A stretch of DNA of 7,860 bases from REEB481 sp964586595 (GTDB lineage: Bacteria; Bacteroidota; Bacteroidia; NS11-12g; UBA955). Under the pieces are notes generated by a model. It was not told the DNA's origin. It worked only from the letters and a program-made list of their open reading frames with translations, and made no database searches. Every line of letters begins with the position of its first letter. Position 1 is the stretch's first letter. Where the stretch lies: contig CAZPHB010000038.1 in NCBI GenBank assembly GCA_964586595.1, forward strand, positions 1-7,860, read 5' to 3'. This document shows positions 7,519 through 7,860 of this stretch, one piece after another. Position numbers and translations under genes: made by a program.

Positions 7519-7860
7519 TGTGGAAGATGCGACTCCTCCGGAGTCGGGGGGGCGCTACATGCGTTTAGGCTGGGACATGCGACTCCTCCGGAGTCGGGGT
7601 TGCGTGCCGGGTGGGATTGTGGAAGATGCGACCCGTCAAACGACGGGTCGTGGAATGCCTGCCGGGTGGGATTGTGGAGGATGCGACCCGCCAAATGACG
7701 GGTCGAGGTTGCGTGCCGGGTGGAATTGTGGATGATGCGACCCGCCATACGACGGGTCGTGGAATGCGTGCCGGGTGGAATTGTGGATGATGCGACCCGC
7801 CATACGACGGGTCGTGGAATGCGTGCCGGGTGGAATTGTGGAAGATGCGACCCGTCAAAT
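7519..7860 (+). repeat. Tandem array of REP-like hairpin units (right array), abutting the RAYT gene
   Basis: Seven directly repeated hairpins are present. Class 1, at 7530-7546 and 7580-7596, has a 7-bp stem CGACTCC/GGAGTCG with loop TCC. Class 2, at 7629-7650, 7684-7705, 7738-7759, 7793-7814 and 7848 onward (cut by the window end), has arms CGACCCG(T/C)C and GACGGGTCG with loops AAAC, AAAT or ATAC. Spacing is 50 bp within class 1, 54-55 bp within class 2, and 49 bp between 7580 and 7629. Spacers are alike rather than unique: most read GCGTGCCGGGTGG(A/G)ATTGTGGA before the stem. Repeat homology starts at 7519 (TGTGGAAGATGCGAC), directly after the transposase stop. All units share the orientation of the left array (1-184). 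As no terminator separates gene and array, the hairpins are probably in the RAYT mRNA 3' end. Confidence 0.95.

Larger units (their letters stand above)
7051..7860 (+). mobile_element. RAYT-REP locus (transposase plus its hairpin array)
   Basis: The transposase gene and the hairpin array are contiguous and probably form one functional unit, as RAYT genes elsewhere are flanked by the REP sequences they act on. This is inference from adjacency, the enzyme family and the hairpin design. The right end lies outside the window and no left-end hairpin is seen, so the boundaries of any mobile unit are unknown. The enzyme may be domesticated, acting on dispersed repeats in trans rather than moving itself. 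Confidence 0.55.

Noticed and set aside
7404..7858. Open reading frames across the right array (7466-7735 plus; 7404-7748 and 7565-7858 minus)
   Set aside because: They arise because the repeat unit lacks stops in several frames; the proteins are low-complexity repeats and two overlap the transposase end.
7519..7860. CRISPR-like array: 22-bp palindromic repeats with about 32-bp spacers
   Set aside because: The spacers are near-identical to each other, the repeats vary in stem and loop, and no cas gene is present. This is a tandem hairpin repeat, not a CRISPR.

Overview
The window looks like chromosomal DNA from a Bacteroidota bacterium, probably a Chitinophagales, Saprospiria or Sphingobacteriales-type lineage; the genus cannot be fixed from sequence alone. 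The main evidence is the very large secreted protein ending in a gliding-motility-associated C-terminal (CHU_C, type IX secretion type B) domain. Supporting signs are signal peptides ending in A-Q, no Shine-Dalgarno sequences before the starts, a TAnnTTTG-like promoter element, and a Bacteroidota-style IS200-like transposase. GC content is moderate, about 50%.

Layout. Positions 1-184 hold the end of a tandem array of hairpin-forming repeats, closing in a run of 12 G. Positions 266-5083 (minus strand) encode a 1605-residue secreted protein: signal peptide, beta-propeller-like N-terminus, about ten tandem Ig-like repeats, a PKD domain and the CHU_C sorting domain. A 166-bp divergent intergenic region follows, with a GG-A-CATTTC-AC-GAAATG-A-CC inverted repeat. 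On the plus strand come a pterin-4a-carbinolamine dehydratase (5250-5510), a secreted two-domain DUF3298-type protein whose start overlaps the dehydratase stop (5507-6574), an adrenodoxin-type 2Fe-2S ferredoxin (6628-6951), and a REP-associated tyrosine transposase (RAYT, IS200/IS605 TnpA-like; 7051-7518). A second, larger array of the same hairpin repeat begins at the base after the transposase stop codon and runs off the end of the window (7519-7860).

How the parts relate. The four genes between the arrays look like ordinary chromosomal genes with no obvious shared pathway; only the dehydratase and DUF3298 genes look translationally coupled. The feature most worth attention is the RAYT with its flush array of directly repeated hairpin units, and the sister array 7.3 kb away in the same orientation. 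The units have two stem classes related by a compensatory base-pair change, an invariant ATG just 5' of each stem, two spacer lineages with an apparent recombinant, and G-runs of differing length at a fixed position. This resembles REP/RAYT systems of other bacteria, but with head-to-tail units rather than inverted pairs. Whether this repeat family has been described before cannot be judged from the sequence alone.
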